A stretch of DNA of 64,000 bases from positions 92,442,530 to 92,506,529 of the forward strand of contig CM026390.1 of the NCBI GenBank assembly GCA_014843695.1. Direction: 5' to 3'. Under the pieces are notes generated by a model. That model was given only the letters and a program-made list of their open reading frames with translations, was not told where the DNA came from and made no database searches. Made by a program: the position numbers and the translations under genes. Source of the stretch: Archivesica marissinica (Eukaryota; Mollusca; Bivalvia; Venerida; Vesicomyidae). Shown here one piece after another: positions 47,429 through 59,133 of this stretch (within the stretch, counting starts at the first letter, position 1; every line of letters starts with the position of its first letter).

Positions 47429-48889
47429 ATCTCATGTAGTCCTAGTAATATCTATGGAGGTGGGATATATATGGCGACTACTTATCCACTGCATGATAGC
47501 TAAATGGTTGTCGTTTGTATGGAGATATAATAGTATATTAACCTAAATCTCTATGAGGGAAAGGGTTAAATGGATGTCGTTTGTATGGAGATATAATAGT
47601 ATATTAATCTAAATCTCTATGAAGGAAAGGGTTAAATGGATGTCGTTTGTATGGAGATATAATAGTATATTAACCTAAATCTCTATGAAGGAAAGGGTTA
47701 AATGGCTGTCGTTTGTATGGAGATATAATAGTATATTAACCTAAATCTCTATGAAGGAAAGGGTTAAATGGCTGTCGTTTGTATGGAGATATAATAGTAT
47801 ATTAACCTAAATCTCTATGAAGGAAAGGGTTAAATGGCTGTCGTTTGTATGGAGATATAATAGTATATTAACCTAAATCTCTATGAAGGAAAGGGTTAAA
47901 TGGCTGTCGTTTGTATGGAGATATAATAGTATATTAACCTAAATCTCTATGAAGGAATGGGTTAAATGACTGTCGTTTGTATGGAGATATAATAGTATAT
48001 TAACCTATATCTCTATGAAGGAAAGGGTTAAATGGCTGTTGTTTGTATGGAGATATAATAGTATATTAACCTATATCTCTATGAAGGAAAGGGTTAAATG
48101 GCTGTCGTTTGTATGGAGATATAATAGTATATTAACCTAAATCTCTATGAAGGTAAGGGTTAAATGGCTGTCGTTTGTATGGAGATATAATAGTATATTA
48201 ACCTATATCTCTATGAAGGAAAGGGTTAAATGGCTGTCGTTTGTATGGAGATATAATAGTATATTAACCTACATCTCTATGAAGGTAAGGGTTAAATGGC
48301 TGTCGTTTGTATGGCGATATAATAGTATATTAACCTAAATCTCTATGAAGGAAAGGGTTAAATGGCTGTTGTTTGTATGGAGATATAATAGTATATTAAC
48401 CTAAATCTCTATGAAGGAAAGGGTTAAATGGCTGTCGTTTGTATGCAGATATAATAGTATATTAACCTAAATCTCTATGAAGGAAAGGGCTAAATGGCTG
48501 TCGTTTGTATGGAGATATAATAGTATATTAACCTAAATCTCTATGAAGGAAAGGGTTAAATGGCTGTTGTTTGTATGGAGATATAATAGTATATTAACCT
48601 AAATCTCTATGAAGGAAAGGGTTAAATGGCTGTTGTTTGTATGGAGATATAATAGTATATTAACCTAAATCTCTATGAAGGAAAGGGTTAAATGGCTGTT
48701 GTTTGTATGGAGATATAATAGTATATTAACCTAAATCTCTATGAAGGAAAGGGTTAAATGGCTGTTGTTTGTATGGAGATATAATAGTATATTAACCTAA
48801 ATCTCTATGAAGGAAAGGGTTAAATGGCTGTTGTTTGTATGGAGATATAATAGTATATTAACCTAAATCTCTATGAAGGAAAGGGTTAA
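46508..48889. repeat. 66-bp minisatellite from the P2 end, about 30 copies
   Basis: The unit is ttaaatggctgtcgtttgta, tggagatataatagtatatt, aacctaaatctctatgaagg and aaaggg. It equals the P2 end from ctaaatgg to the terminal TTAA. Variants gtcgtt/gttgtt are sorted along the array, with gttgtt dominating near the right end. Confidence 0.95.
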
Positions 48890-48912
48890 GCTATTATTAT
48901 ATGTTCACTGGT

Positions 48913-49068
48913 TAGTATAAACTTTATTTACTTTGCAACAATTGCGAAACAAGGTGTAACAACTTATATTAATCACTCTCGTAGGCGCAGATGAAAGCGT
49001 ATTTGTAGTCATTTGTGTGGGAGAAATCCGGAGTACCCGGAGAAAACCCACCTGTCTGATCTGGCGAC
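48913..49068 (-). mobile_element. S2 SINE, 5'-truncated
   Basis: Minus-strand S2 from tail (gcaacaattgcgaaacaagg, aacaacttatattaatcact) to ccggagtacccggagaaaac and ctggcgacc. The head is lost at the same place as in the copy at 39171. cactggt occurs at both edges (48906-48912, 49069-49075). Confidence 0.85.
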
Positions 49069-49075
49069 CACTGGT

Positions 49076-49395
49076 AGAAGAACCATCTGCTTGGTCATGT
49101 TCTGCTAGACGCATGTACAGATTTCAGCAAGACAAGCAGAGGATGATCTGTACAAAGCCTGTGCATTTCACCGGCGTGTTCTTCTCGGTTCATGTGTGGT
49201 GGAGTTATCACCGGGCTTGTTCTGCTAAGCGTCTAGTCAGATTGCAACAATACTCTCAGAGAATAATCATCTCCATTTTGACTCGATTTTGTTCAAATTT
49301 TGTCACAAGTTGCATATTTACACTTGCGATTTCGATTTATCGGCCATTTCCATAACTAGGTCAAATTAAGGAAATCCTTATACCGGTAAGCAGTG
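49076..49395. other. Spacer with a weak internal duplication
   Basis: Around catgttctgctagacgca and cttgttctgctaagcgtc, two about 60-bp segments are loosely similar. The 112-aa frame at 49017-49355 begins in the S2 SINE and shows no recognisable domain. Confidence 0.5.
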
Positions 49396-49637
49396 TTAGC
49401 CCTTTCAACACCACAGGCCTCTCAATAGGCTTACAAAAAGTGTATATCCAGATGAGCCGACTTGTGATGAGCCGTCTCATCAGGATCTGCACATCTTGCC
49501 AGTAATATTACTATTTTTTAGACCAAATTACCCATTTTGATAAATGAACTGGTCCAAATGTAATTTTCTTATTAATTTATTGGTCTAAAAATATCATGCA
49601 CTAGTCCATGTCGGTTATTTGGTGTTGAATGGGTTAA
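49396..49637 (-). mobile_element. P1 piggyBac-like MITE, full length
   Basis: Starts TTAGCCCTTTCAACACCACAG and ends ggtgttgaatggg-TTAA (49634-49637). The centre (gccgacttgtgatgagccgt) is less palindromic than in other copies, suggesting an older insertion. Confidence 0.88.
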
Positions 49638-49908
49638 TCAACTCAGATGAGCGACTAGGGCCACTTGGCCCACTTGTAATAAGTACTAGCAATAATCACA
49701 AATGCACCTCATATTTCTGCTTCAATATGGAATTGCATCTGATTGAGCACTGTCAATGTAACACCATTAATGACTTAATTCTCTGTATTTTACTGTAAAT
49801 GTCAATGCAGATCACAGCTACTAGATAGATTAACCTATATTGTTCAGGATTGGAATAAATTGTCCTCAATCTGTGGCACATAGGATTGTTGTCATAAATG
49901 TTTGTGTG

Positions 49909-50223
49909 GAGGATTCATTTATGATCTGGAGAATTCATTTTCATTTATGATCTGGAGGATACATTTATGATCTGGAGGATTCATTTATGATCTGGAGGAT
50001 ACATTTATGGTCTGGAGAATTCATTTATGATCTGGATAATTCATTTATGATCTGGAGGATACATTTATGATCTGGAGGATTCATTTATGATCTGGAGGAT
50101 TCATTTATGATCTGGATAATTCATTGTCATTTATGATCTGGAGGATACATTTATGATCTGGAGGATACATTTATGATCTGGAGGATTCATTTATGATCTG
50201 GAGGATACATTTATGATCTGGAC
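49909..50223. repeat. 20-bp minisatellite, about 15 copies
   Basis: Unit aggattcatttatgatctgg with gataca, gaattc and tcattttcatt variants. Confidence 0.93.
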
Positions 50224-50439
50224 TATAGTCTTATAATCTTGGTACTATTGTTTCACTTGAATTACTGACCTGATTTATTCAACGGATTCGGGAACAGAAT
50301 TTGAAAGAATTTTTTTTGTTATCACCTCATGATCAGCCCTATTTATGTTGTTACCCTACATTAGCACCCATAGATTACGTTGTTGCAGCTATAAGTACCC
50401 ATGTCTCACGTTGCCACACCGTCAAACGCCCCAGCGTGA

Positions 50440-50981
50440 TGTCTTTCCATATATAATTCAATAACCATCCTTGTCTTTCCATATATAATTCAATAACTGT
50501 CCTTGTCTTTCCATATATAATTCAATAACTGTCCTCATCTTTCCATATATAATTCAATAACTGTCCTTGTCTTTCCATATATAATTCAATAACTGTCCTT
50601 GTCTTTCCATATATAATTCAATAACTGTCCTTGTCTTTCCATATATAATTCAATAACTGTCCTTGTCTTTCCATATATAATTCAATAACTGTCCTTGTCT
50701 TTCCATATATAATTCAATAACTGTCCTTGTCTTTCCATATATAATTCAATAACTGTCCTTGTCTTTCCATATATAATTCAATAACTGTCCTCATCTTTCC
50801 ATATATAATTCAATAACTGTCCTTGTCTTTCCATATATAATTCAATAACTGTCCTTGTCTTTCCATATATAATTCAATAACTGTCCTTGTCTTTCCATAT
50901 ATAATTCAATAACTGTCCTTGTCTTTCCATATATAATTCAATAACTGTCCTTGTCTTTCCATATATAATTCAATAACTGTC
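50440..50981. repeat. 32-bp minisatellite, about 17 copies, cut by the gap
   Basis: The unit is tgtctttccatatataattc followed by aataactgtcct. Copies are almost identical, with two ctcatc variants. The array runs into the N block, so its right border is unknown. Confidence 0.96.
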
Positions 50982-51981
50982 NNNNNNNNNNNNNNNNNNN
51001 NNNNNNNNNNNNNNNNNNNNNNNNNNNNNNNNNNNNNNNNNNNNNNNNNNNNNNNNNNNNNNNNNNNNNNNNNNNNNNNNNNNNNNNNNNNNNNNNNNNN
51101 NNNNNNNNNNNNNNNNNNNNNNNNNNNNNNNNNNNNNNNNNNNNNNNNNNNNNNNNNNNNNNNNNNNNNNNNNNNNNNNNNNNNNNNNNNNNNNNNNNNN
51201 NNNNNNNNNNNNNNNNNNNNNNNNNNNNNNNNNNNNNNNNNNNNNNNNNNNNNNNNNNNNNNNNNNNNNNNNNNNNNNNNNNNNNNNNNNNNNNNNNNNN
51301 NNNNNNNNNNNNNNNNNNNNNNNNNNNNNNNNNNNNNNNNNNNNNNNNNNNNNNNNNNNNNNNNNNNNNNNNNNNNNNNNNNNNNNNNNNNNNNNNNNNN
51401 NNNNNNNNNNNNNNNNNNNNNNNNNNNNNNNNNNNNNNNNNNNNNNNNNNNNNNNNNNNNNNNNNNNNNNNNNNNNNNNNNNNNNNNNNNNNNNNNNNNN
51501 NNNNNNNNNNNNNNNNNNNNNNNNNNNNNNNNNNNNNNNNNNNNNNNNNNNNNNNNNNNNNNNNNNNNNNNNNNNNNNNNNNNNNNNNNNNNNNNNNNNN
51601 NNNNNNNNNNNNNNNNNNNNNNNNNNNNNNNNNNNNNNNNNNNNNNNNNNNNNNNNNNNNNNNNNNNNNNNNNNNNNNNNNNNNNNNNNNNNNNNNNNNN
51701 NNNNNNNNNNNNNNNNNNNNNNNNNNNNNNNNNNNNNNNNNNNNNNNNNNNNNNNNNNNNNNNNNNNNNNNNNNNNNNNNNNNNNNNNNNNNNNNNNNNN
51801 NNNNNNNNNNNNNNNNNNNNNNNNNNNNNNNNNNNNNNNNNNNNNNNNNNNNNNNNNNNNNNNNNNNNNNNNNNNNNNNNNNNNNNNNNNNNNNNNNNNN
51901 NNNNNNNNNNNNNNNNNNNNNNNNNNNNNNNNNNNNNNNNNNNNNNNNNNNNNNNNNNNNNNNNNNNNNNNNNNNNNNNNN
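50982..51981. other. Assembly gap, exactly 1000 N
   Basis: A round 1000-N block between two unrelated minisatellites. The length is most likely a placeholder. A minus-strand frame that appears to span it is meaningless. Confidence 0.98.
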
Positions 51982-53409
51982 CAATGATGTTTTCTGGTGT
52001 CTTTGATCTTCTGTCAATGATGCTTTCTGGTGTCTTTGACCTTCTTTGATGTTTTCTGGTGTCTTTGACCTTCTGTCAATGATGCTTTCTGGTGTCTTTG
52101 ACCTTCTGTCAATGATGCTTTCTGGTGTCTTTGACCTTCTGTCAATGATGCTTTCTGGTGTCTTTGACCTTCTGTCAATGATGTTTTCTGGTGTCTTTGA
52201 CCTTCTGTTGATGTTTTCTGGTGTCTTTGACCTTCTGTCAATGATGTTTTCTGGTGTCTTTGACCTTCTGTCAATGATGTTTTCTGGTGTCTTTGACCTT
52301 CTGTCAATGATGTTTTTGGTGTCTTTGACCTTCTTTGATGTTTTCTGGTGTCTTTGACCTTCTGTCAATGATGTTTTCTGGTGTCTTTGACCTTCTGTCA
52401 ATGATGCTTTCTGGTGTCTTTGACCTTCTGTCAATGATGCTTTCTGGTGTCTTTGACCTTCTGTCAATGATGTTTTCTGGTGTCTTTGACCTTCTGTCAA
52501 TGATGCTTTCTGGTGTCTTTGACCTTCTGTCAATGATGTTTTCTGGTGTCTTTGACCTTCTGTCAATGATGCTTTCTGGTGTCTTTGACCTTCTGTCAAT
52601 GATGCTTTCTGGTGTCTTTGACCTTCTGTCAATGATGCTTTCTGGTGTCTTTGACCTTCTGTCAATGATGTTTTCTGGTGTCTTTGACCTTCTGTCAATG
52701 ATGCTTTTCTGGTGTCTTTGACCTTCTGTCAATGATGCTTTCTGGTGTCTTTGACTTCTGTCAATGATGTTTCTGGTGTCTTTGACCTTCTGTCAATGAT
52801 GTTTTCTGGTGTCTTTGACCTTCTGTCAATGATGCTTTCTGGTGTCTTTGACTTCTGTCAATGATGTTTTCTGGTGTCTTTGACCTTCTGTCAATGATGT
52901 TTTCTGGTGTCTTTGACCTTCTGTCAATGATGTTTTCTGGTGTCTTTGACCTTCTGTCAATGATGCTTTCTGGTGTCTTTGACCTTCTGTCAATGATGCT
53001 TTCTGGTGTCTTTGACCTTCTGTCAATGATGCTTTCTGGTGTCTTTGACCTTCTGTCAATGATGCTTTCTGGTGTCTTTGACCTTCTGTCAATGATGTTT
53101 TCTGGTGTCTTTGACCTTCTGTCAATGATGTTTTCTGGTGTCTTTGACCTTCTGTCAATGATGCTTTCTGGTGTCTTTGACCTTCTGTCAATGATGCTTT
53201 CTGGTGTCTTTGACCTTCTGTCAATGATGCTTTCTGGTGTCTTTGACCTTCTTTGATGTTTTCTGGTGTCTTTGACCTTCTGTCAATGATGCTTTCTGGT
53301 GTCTTTGACCTTCTTGATGTTTTCTGGTGTCTTTGACCTTCTGTCAATGATGCTTTCTGGTGTCTTTGACCTTCTGTCAATGATGCTTTCTGGTGTCTTT
53401 GACCTTCTG

Positions 53410-56400
53410 TCAATGATGCTTTCTGGTGTCTGACCTTCTGTCAATGATGTTTTCTGGTGTCTTTGACCTTCTGTCAATGATGTTTTCTGGTGTCTTTGAC
53501 CTTCTGTCAATGATGCTTTCTGGTGTCTTTGACCTTCTGTCAATGATGCTTTCTGGTGTCTTTGACCTTCTGTCAATGATGTTTTCTGGTGTCTTTGAAC
53601 GTTTGTCAATGATGCTTTCTGGTGTCTTTGACCTTCTGTCAATGATGTTTTCTGGTGTCTTTGAACGTTTGTCAATGATGTTTTCTGGTGTCTTTGACCT
53701 TCTGTCAATGATGCTTTCTGGTGTCTTTGACCTTCTTTGGTGTTTTCTGGTGTCTTTGACCATCTGTCAATGATGTTTTCTGGTGTCTTTGACCTTCTGT
53801 CAATGATGTTTTCTGGTGTCTTTGACCTTCTGTCAATGATGCATTCTGGTGTCATTGACCTTCTGTCAATGATGCTTTCTGGTGTCTTTGACCTTCTTTG
53901 ATGTTTTCTGGTGTCTTTGACCTTCTTTGATGTTTTCTGGTGTCTTTGAACGTTTGTCAATGATGCTTTCTGGTGTCTTTGACCTTCTGTCAATGATGCT
54001 TTCTGGTGTCTTTGACCATCTTTGATGTTTTCTGGTGTCTTTGACCTTCTGTCAATGATGCTTTCTGGTGTCTTTGACCTTCTGTCAATGATGCTTTCTG
54101 GTGTCTGACCTTCTGTCAATGATGTTTTCTGGTGTCTTTGACCTTCTGTCAATGATGTTTTCTGGTGTCTTTGACCTTCTTTGATGTTTTCTGGTGTCTT
54201 TGACCTTCTGTCAATGATGCTTTCTGGTGTCTTTGAACGTTTGTCAATGATGCTTTCTGGTGTCTGACCTTCTGTCAATGATGCTTTCTGGTGTCTTTGA
54301 CCTTCTTTGATGTTTTCTGGTGTCGTTGACCTTATGTCAATGATGTTTTCTGGTGTCTTTGACCTTCTGTCAATGATGCTTTCTGGTGTCTTTGATCTTA
54401 TGTCAATGATGCTTTCTGGTGTCTTTGACCTTCTGTCAATGATGCTTTCTGGTGTCTTTGACCTTCTTTGATGTTTTCTGGTGTCTTTGACCTTCTGTCA
54501 ATGATGCTTTCTGGTGTCTTTGACCTTCTGTCAATGATGCTTTCTTGTGTCTTTGACCTTCTGTCAATGATGCTTTCTGGTGTCTGACCTTCTGTCAATG
54601 ATGTTTTCTGGTGTCTTTGACCTTCTGTCAATGATGTTTTCTGGTGTCTTTGACCTTCTGTCAATGATGCTATCTGGTGTCTTTGACCTTCTGTCAATGA
54701 TGTTTTCTGGTGTCTTTGACCTTCTGTCAGTGATGTTTTCTGGTGTCTTTGACCGTCTGTCAATGATGTTTTCTGGTGTCTTTGACCGTCTGTCAATGAT
54801 GTTTTCTGGTGTCTTTGAACGTTTGTCAATGATGCTTTCTGGTGTCTTTGACCGTCTGTCAGTGATGTTTTCTGGTGTCTTTGACCTTCTGTCAGTGATG
54901 TTTTCTGGTGTCTTTGACCGTCTGTCAATGATGTTTTCTGGTGTCTTTGAACGTTTGTCAATGATGTTTTCTGGTGTCTTTGACCTGTCAATGATGCTTT
55001 CTGGTGTCTTTGAACTTCTGTCAATGATGCTTTCTGGTGTCTTTGACCTTCTGTCAATGATGCTTTCTGGTGTCTTTGAACTTTTGTCAATGATGCTTTC
55101 TGGTGTCTTTGACCTTCTGTCAATGATGTTTTCTGGTGTCTTTGACCGTCTGTCAATGATGTTTTCTGGTGTCTTTGAACTTCTGTCAATGATGTTTTCT
55201 GGTGTCTTTGACCGTCTGTCAATGATGTTTTCTGGTGTCTTTGAACTTCTGTCAATGATGTTTTCTGGTGTCTTTGACCTTTGTCAATGATGCTTTCTGG
55301 TGTCTTTGACCTTCTGTCAATGATGTTTCTGGTGTCTTTGACTTCTGTCAATGATGTTTTCTGGTGTCTTTGACCTTCTTTGATGTTTTCTGGTGTCTTT
55401 GACCTTCTGTCAATGATGCTTTCTGGTGTCTTTGACCTTCTGTCAATGATGTTTTCTGGTGTCTTTGACCGTCTGTCAATGATGTTTTCTGGTGTCTTTG
55501 AACGTTTGTCAATGATGTTTTCTGGTGTCTTTGAACGTTTGTCAATGATGCTTTCTGGTGTCTTTGACCGTCTGTCAGTGATGTTTTCTGGTGTCTTTGA
55601 CCTTCTGTCAGTGATGTTTTCTGGTGTCTTTGACCGTCTGTCAATGATGTTTTCTGGTGTCTTTGAACGTTTGTCAATGATGTTTTCTGGTGTCTTTGAC
55701 CTGTCAATGATGCTTTCTGGTGTCTTTGAACTTCTGTCAATGATGCTTTCTGGTGTCTTTGACCTTCTGTCAATGATGCTTTCTGGTGTCTTTGAACGTT
55801 TGTCAATGATGCTTTCTGGTGTCTTTGACCTTCTGTCAATGATGTTTTCTGGTGTCTTTGACCTGTCAATGATGTTTTCTGGTGTCTTTGAACTTCTGTC
55901 AATGATGTTTTCTGGTGTCTTTGACCTTCTGTCAGTGATGTTTTCTGGTGTCTTTGACCTTCTGTCAATGATGTTTTCTGGTGTCTTTGACGTTCTGTCA
56001 ATGATGTTTTCTGGTGTCTTTGACCTTCTTTGATGTTTTCTGGTGTCTTTGACCTTCTGTCAATGATGTTTTCTGGTGTCTTTGACCTTCTGTCAATGAT
56101 GCTTTCTGGTGTCTTTGACCTTCTTTGATGTTTTCTGGTGTCTTTGACCTTCTGTCAATGATGTTTTCTGGTGTCTTTGACCTTCTGTCAATGATGCTTT
56201 CTGGTGTCTTTGACCTTCTGTCAATGATGCTTTCTGGTGTCTTTGACCTTCTGTCAATGATGTTTTCTGGTGTCTTTGACCTTCTGTCAATGATGCTTTC
56301 TGGTGTCTTTGACCTTCTGTCAATGATGCTTTCTGGTGTCTTTGACCTTCTGTCAATGATGCTTTCTGGTGTCTTTGACCTTCTGTCAATGATGCTTTCT

Positions 56401-58290
56401 GGTGTCTTTGACCTTCTGTCAATGATGCTTTCTGGTGTCTTTGACCTTCTGTCAATGATGCTTTCTGGTGTCTTTGACCTTCTGTCAATGATGTTTTCTG
56501 GTGTCTTTGACCTTCTGTCAATGATGTTTTCTGGTGTCTTTGACCTTCTGTCAATGATGCTTTCTGGTGTCTTTGACCTTCTGTCAATGATGCTTTCTGG
56601 TGTCTTTGACCTTCTGTCAATGGTGTTTTCTGGTGTCTTTGACCTTCTGTCAATGATGCTTTCTGGTGTCTTTGACCTTCTGTCAATGATGCTTTCTGGT
56701 GTCTTTGACCTTCTGTCAATGATGTTTTCTGGTGTCTTTGACCTTCTGTCAATGATGCTTTCTGGTGTCTTTGACCTTCTGTCAATGATGTTTTCTGGTG
56801 TCTTTGACCTTCTGTCAATGATGTTTTCTGGTGTCTTTGACCGTCTGTCAATGATGTTTTCTGGTGTCTTTGAACGTTTGTCAATGATGTTTTCTGGTGT
56901 CTTTGAACGTCTGTCAATGATGTTTTCTGGTGTCTTTGAACGTTTGTCAATGATGTTTTCTGGTGTCTTTGAACGTCTGTCAATGATGCTTTCTGGTGTC
57001 TTTGAACTTCTGTCAATGATGCTTTCTGGTGTCTTTGACCTTCTGTCAATGATGCTTTCTGGTGTCTTTGAACTTCTGTCAATGATGTTTTCTGGTGTCT
57101 TTGAACATTTGTCAATGATGCTTTCTGGTGTCTTTGACCTTCTGTCAATGATGTTTTCTGGTGTCTTTGACCGTCTGTCAATGATGTTTTCTGGTGTCTT
57201 TGACCTTCTGTCAATGATGCTTTCTGGTGTCTTTGACCTTCTGTCAATGATGCTTTCTGGTGTCTTTGACCTTCTGTCAATGATGCTTTCTGGTGTCTTT
57301 GACCTTCTTTGATGTTTTCTGGTGTCTTTGACCTTCTGTCAATGATGTTTTCTGGTGTCTTTGACCTTCTGTCAATGATGTTTTCTGGTGTCTTTGACCT
57401 TCTGTCAATGATGCTTTCTGGTGTCTTTGATCTTATGTCAATGATGCTTTCTGGTGTCTTTGACCTTCTGTCAATGATGCTTTCTGGTGTCTTTGACCTT
57501 CTTTGATGTTTTCTGGTGTCTTTGACCTTCTGTCAATGATGCTTTCTGGTGTCTTTGACCTTCTTTGATGTTTTCTGGTGTCTTTGACCTTCTGTCAATG
57601 ATGCTTTCTGGTGTCTTTGACCTTCTGTCAATGATGCTTTCTGGTGTCTTTTACCTTCTGTCAATGATGCTTTCTGGTGTCTGACCTTCTGTCAATGATG
57701 TTTTCTGGTGTCTTTGACCTTCTGTCAATGATGTTTTCTGGTGTCTTTGACCTTCTGTCAATGATGTTTTCTGGTGTCTTTGACCTTCTGTCAATGATGC
57801 TTTCTGGTGTCTTTGACCTTCTGTCAATGATGCTTTCTGGTGTCTTTGACCTTCTGTCAATGATGTTTTCTGGTGTCTTTGACCTTCTGTCAATGATGCT
57901 TTCTGGTGTCTTTGACCTTCTGTCAATGATGCTTTCTGGTGTCTTTGACCTTCTGTCAATGATGCTTTCTGGTGTCTTTGACCTTCTGTCAATTGTGCTT
58001 TCTGGTGTCTTTGACCTTCTGTCAATGATGTTTTCTGGTGTCTTTGACCGTCTGTCAATGATGCTTTCTGGTGTCTTTGACCTTCTGTCAATGATGTTTT
58101 CTGGTGTCTTTGACCTTCTGTCAATGATGCTTTCTGGTGTCTTTGACCTTCTGTCAATGATGTTTTCTGGTGTCTTTGACCGTCTGTCAATGATGCTTTC
58201 TGGTGTCTTTGACCTTCTGTCAATGATGCTTTCTGGTGTCTTTGACCATCTTTGATGCTTTCTGGTTTCTTTGACCGTCTGTCAATGATG
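53410..58290. repeat. About 5.7-kb higher-order block in the 33-bp array, copy 1
   Basis: The order of variant and shortened units here recurs further right. Landmarks at 53426, 54580, 57309 and 57677 reappear at 59150, 60305, 62971 and 63339, offsets of 5724, 5725, 5662 and 5662 bp. The offset change shows internal gains or losses of units. Confidence 0.85.
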
Positions 58291-59133
58291 CTTTCTGGTG
58301 TCTTTGACCTTCTGTCAATGATGCTTTCTGGTGTCTTTGACCTTCTGTCAATGATGTTTTCTGGTGTCTTTGACCTTCTGTCAATGATGTTTTCTGGTGT
58401 CTTTGACCTTCTGTCCATGATGTTTTCTGGTGTCTTTGACCTTCTGTCAATGATGCTTTCTGGTGTCTTTGATCTTCTGTCAATGATGTTTTCTGGTGTC
58501 TTTGACCTTCTGTCAATGATGTTTTCTGGTGTCTTTGACCTTCTGTCAATGATGTTTTCTGGTGTCTTTGACCTTCTGTCAATGATGCTTTCTGGTGTCT
58601 TTGATCTTCTGTCAATGATGTTTTCTGGTGTCTTTGACCTTCTGTCAATGATGCTTTCTGGTGTCTTTGACCTTCTGTCAATGATGTTTTCTGGTGTCTT
58701 TGACCTTCTGTCAATGATGCTTTCTGGTGTCTTTGACCTTCTGTCAATGATGCTTTCTGGTGTCTTTGACCTTCTGTCAATGATGCTTTCTGGTGTCTGA
58801 CCTTCTGTCAATGATGCTTTCTGGTGTCTTTGACCTTCTGTCAATGATGTTTTCTGGTGTCTTTGACCTTCTGTCAATGATGTTTTCTGGTGTCTTTGAC
58901 CTTCTGTCAATGATGCTTTCTGGTGTCTTTGATCTTATGTCAATGATGCTTTCTGGTGTCTTTGACCTTCTGTCAATGATGCTTTCTGGTGTCTTTGACC
59001 TTCTTTGATGTTTTCTGGTGTCTTTGACCTTCTGTCAATGATGCTTTCTGGTGTCTTTGACCTTCTGTCAATGATGTTTTCTGGTGTCTTTGACCTTCTG
59101 TCAATGATGCTTTCTGGTGTCTTTGACCTTCTG

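Larger units (their letters stand above)
46065..48889 (+). mobile_element. P2 piggyBac-like MITE expanded to 2.8 kb by end repeats
   Basis: It starts TTAACCCTTTCCCTCATAG and follows the P2 body to about 46260, then continues as tandem copies of the right-end segment. The element closes with gaaggaaaggg-TTAA at 48886-48889. An unexpanded P2 is about 220-235 bp, so roughly 2.6 kb is added sequence. TTAA remains at both outer edges. Confidence 0.9.

Noticed and set aside
49017..49355. 112-aa frame as a small gene
   Set aside because: Its first third is the reverse complement of an S2 SINE. The rest has no recognisable domain or splice context.
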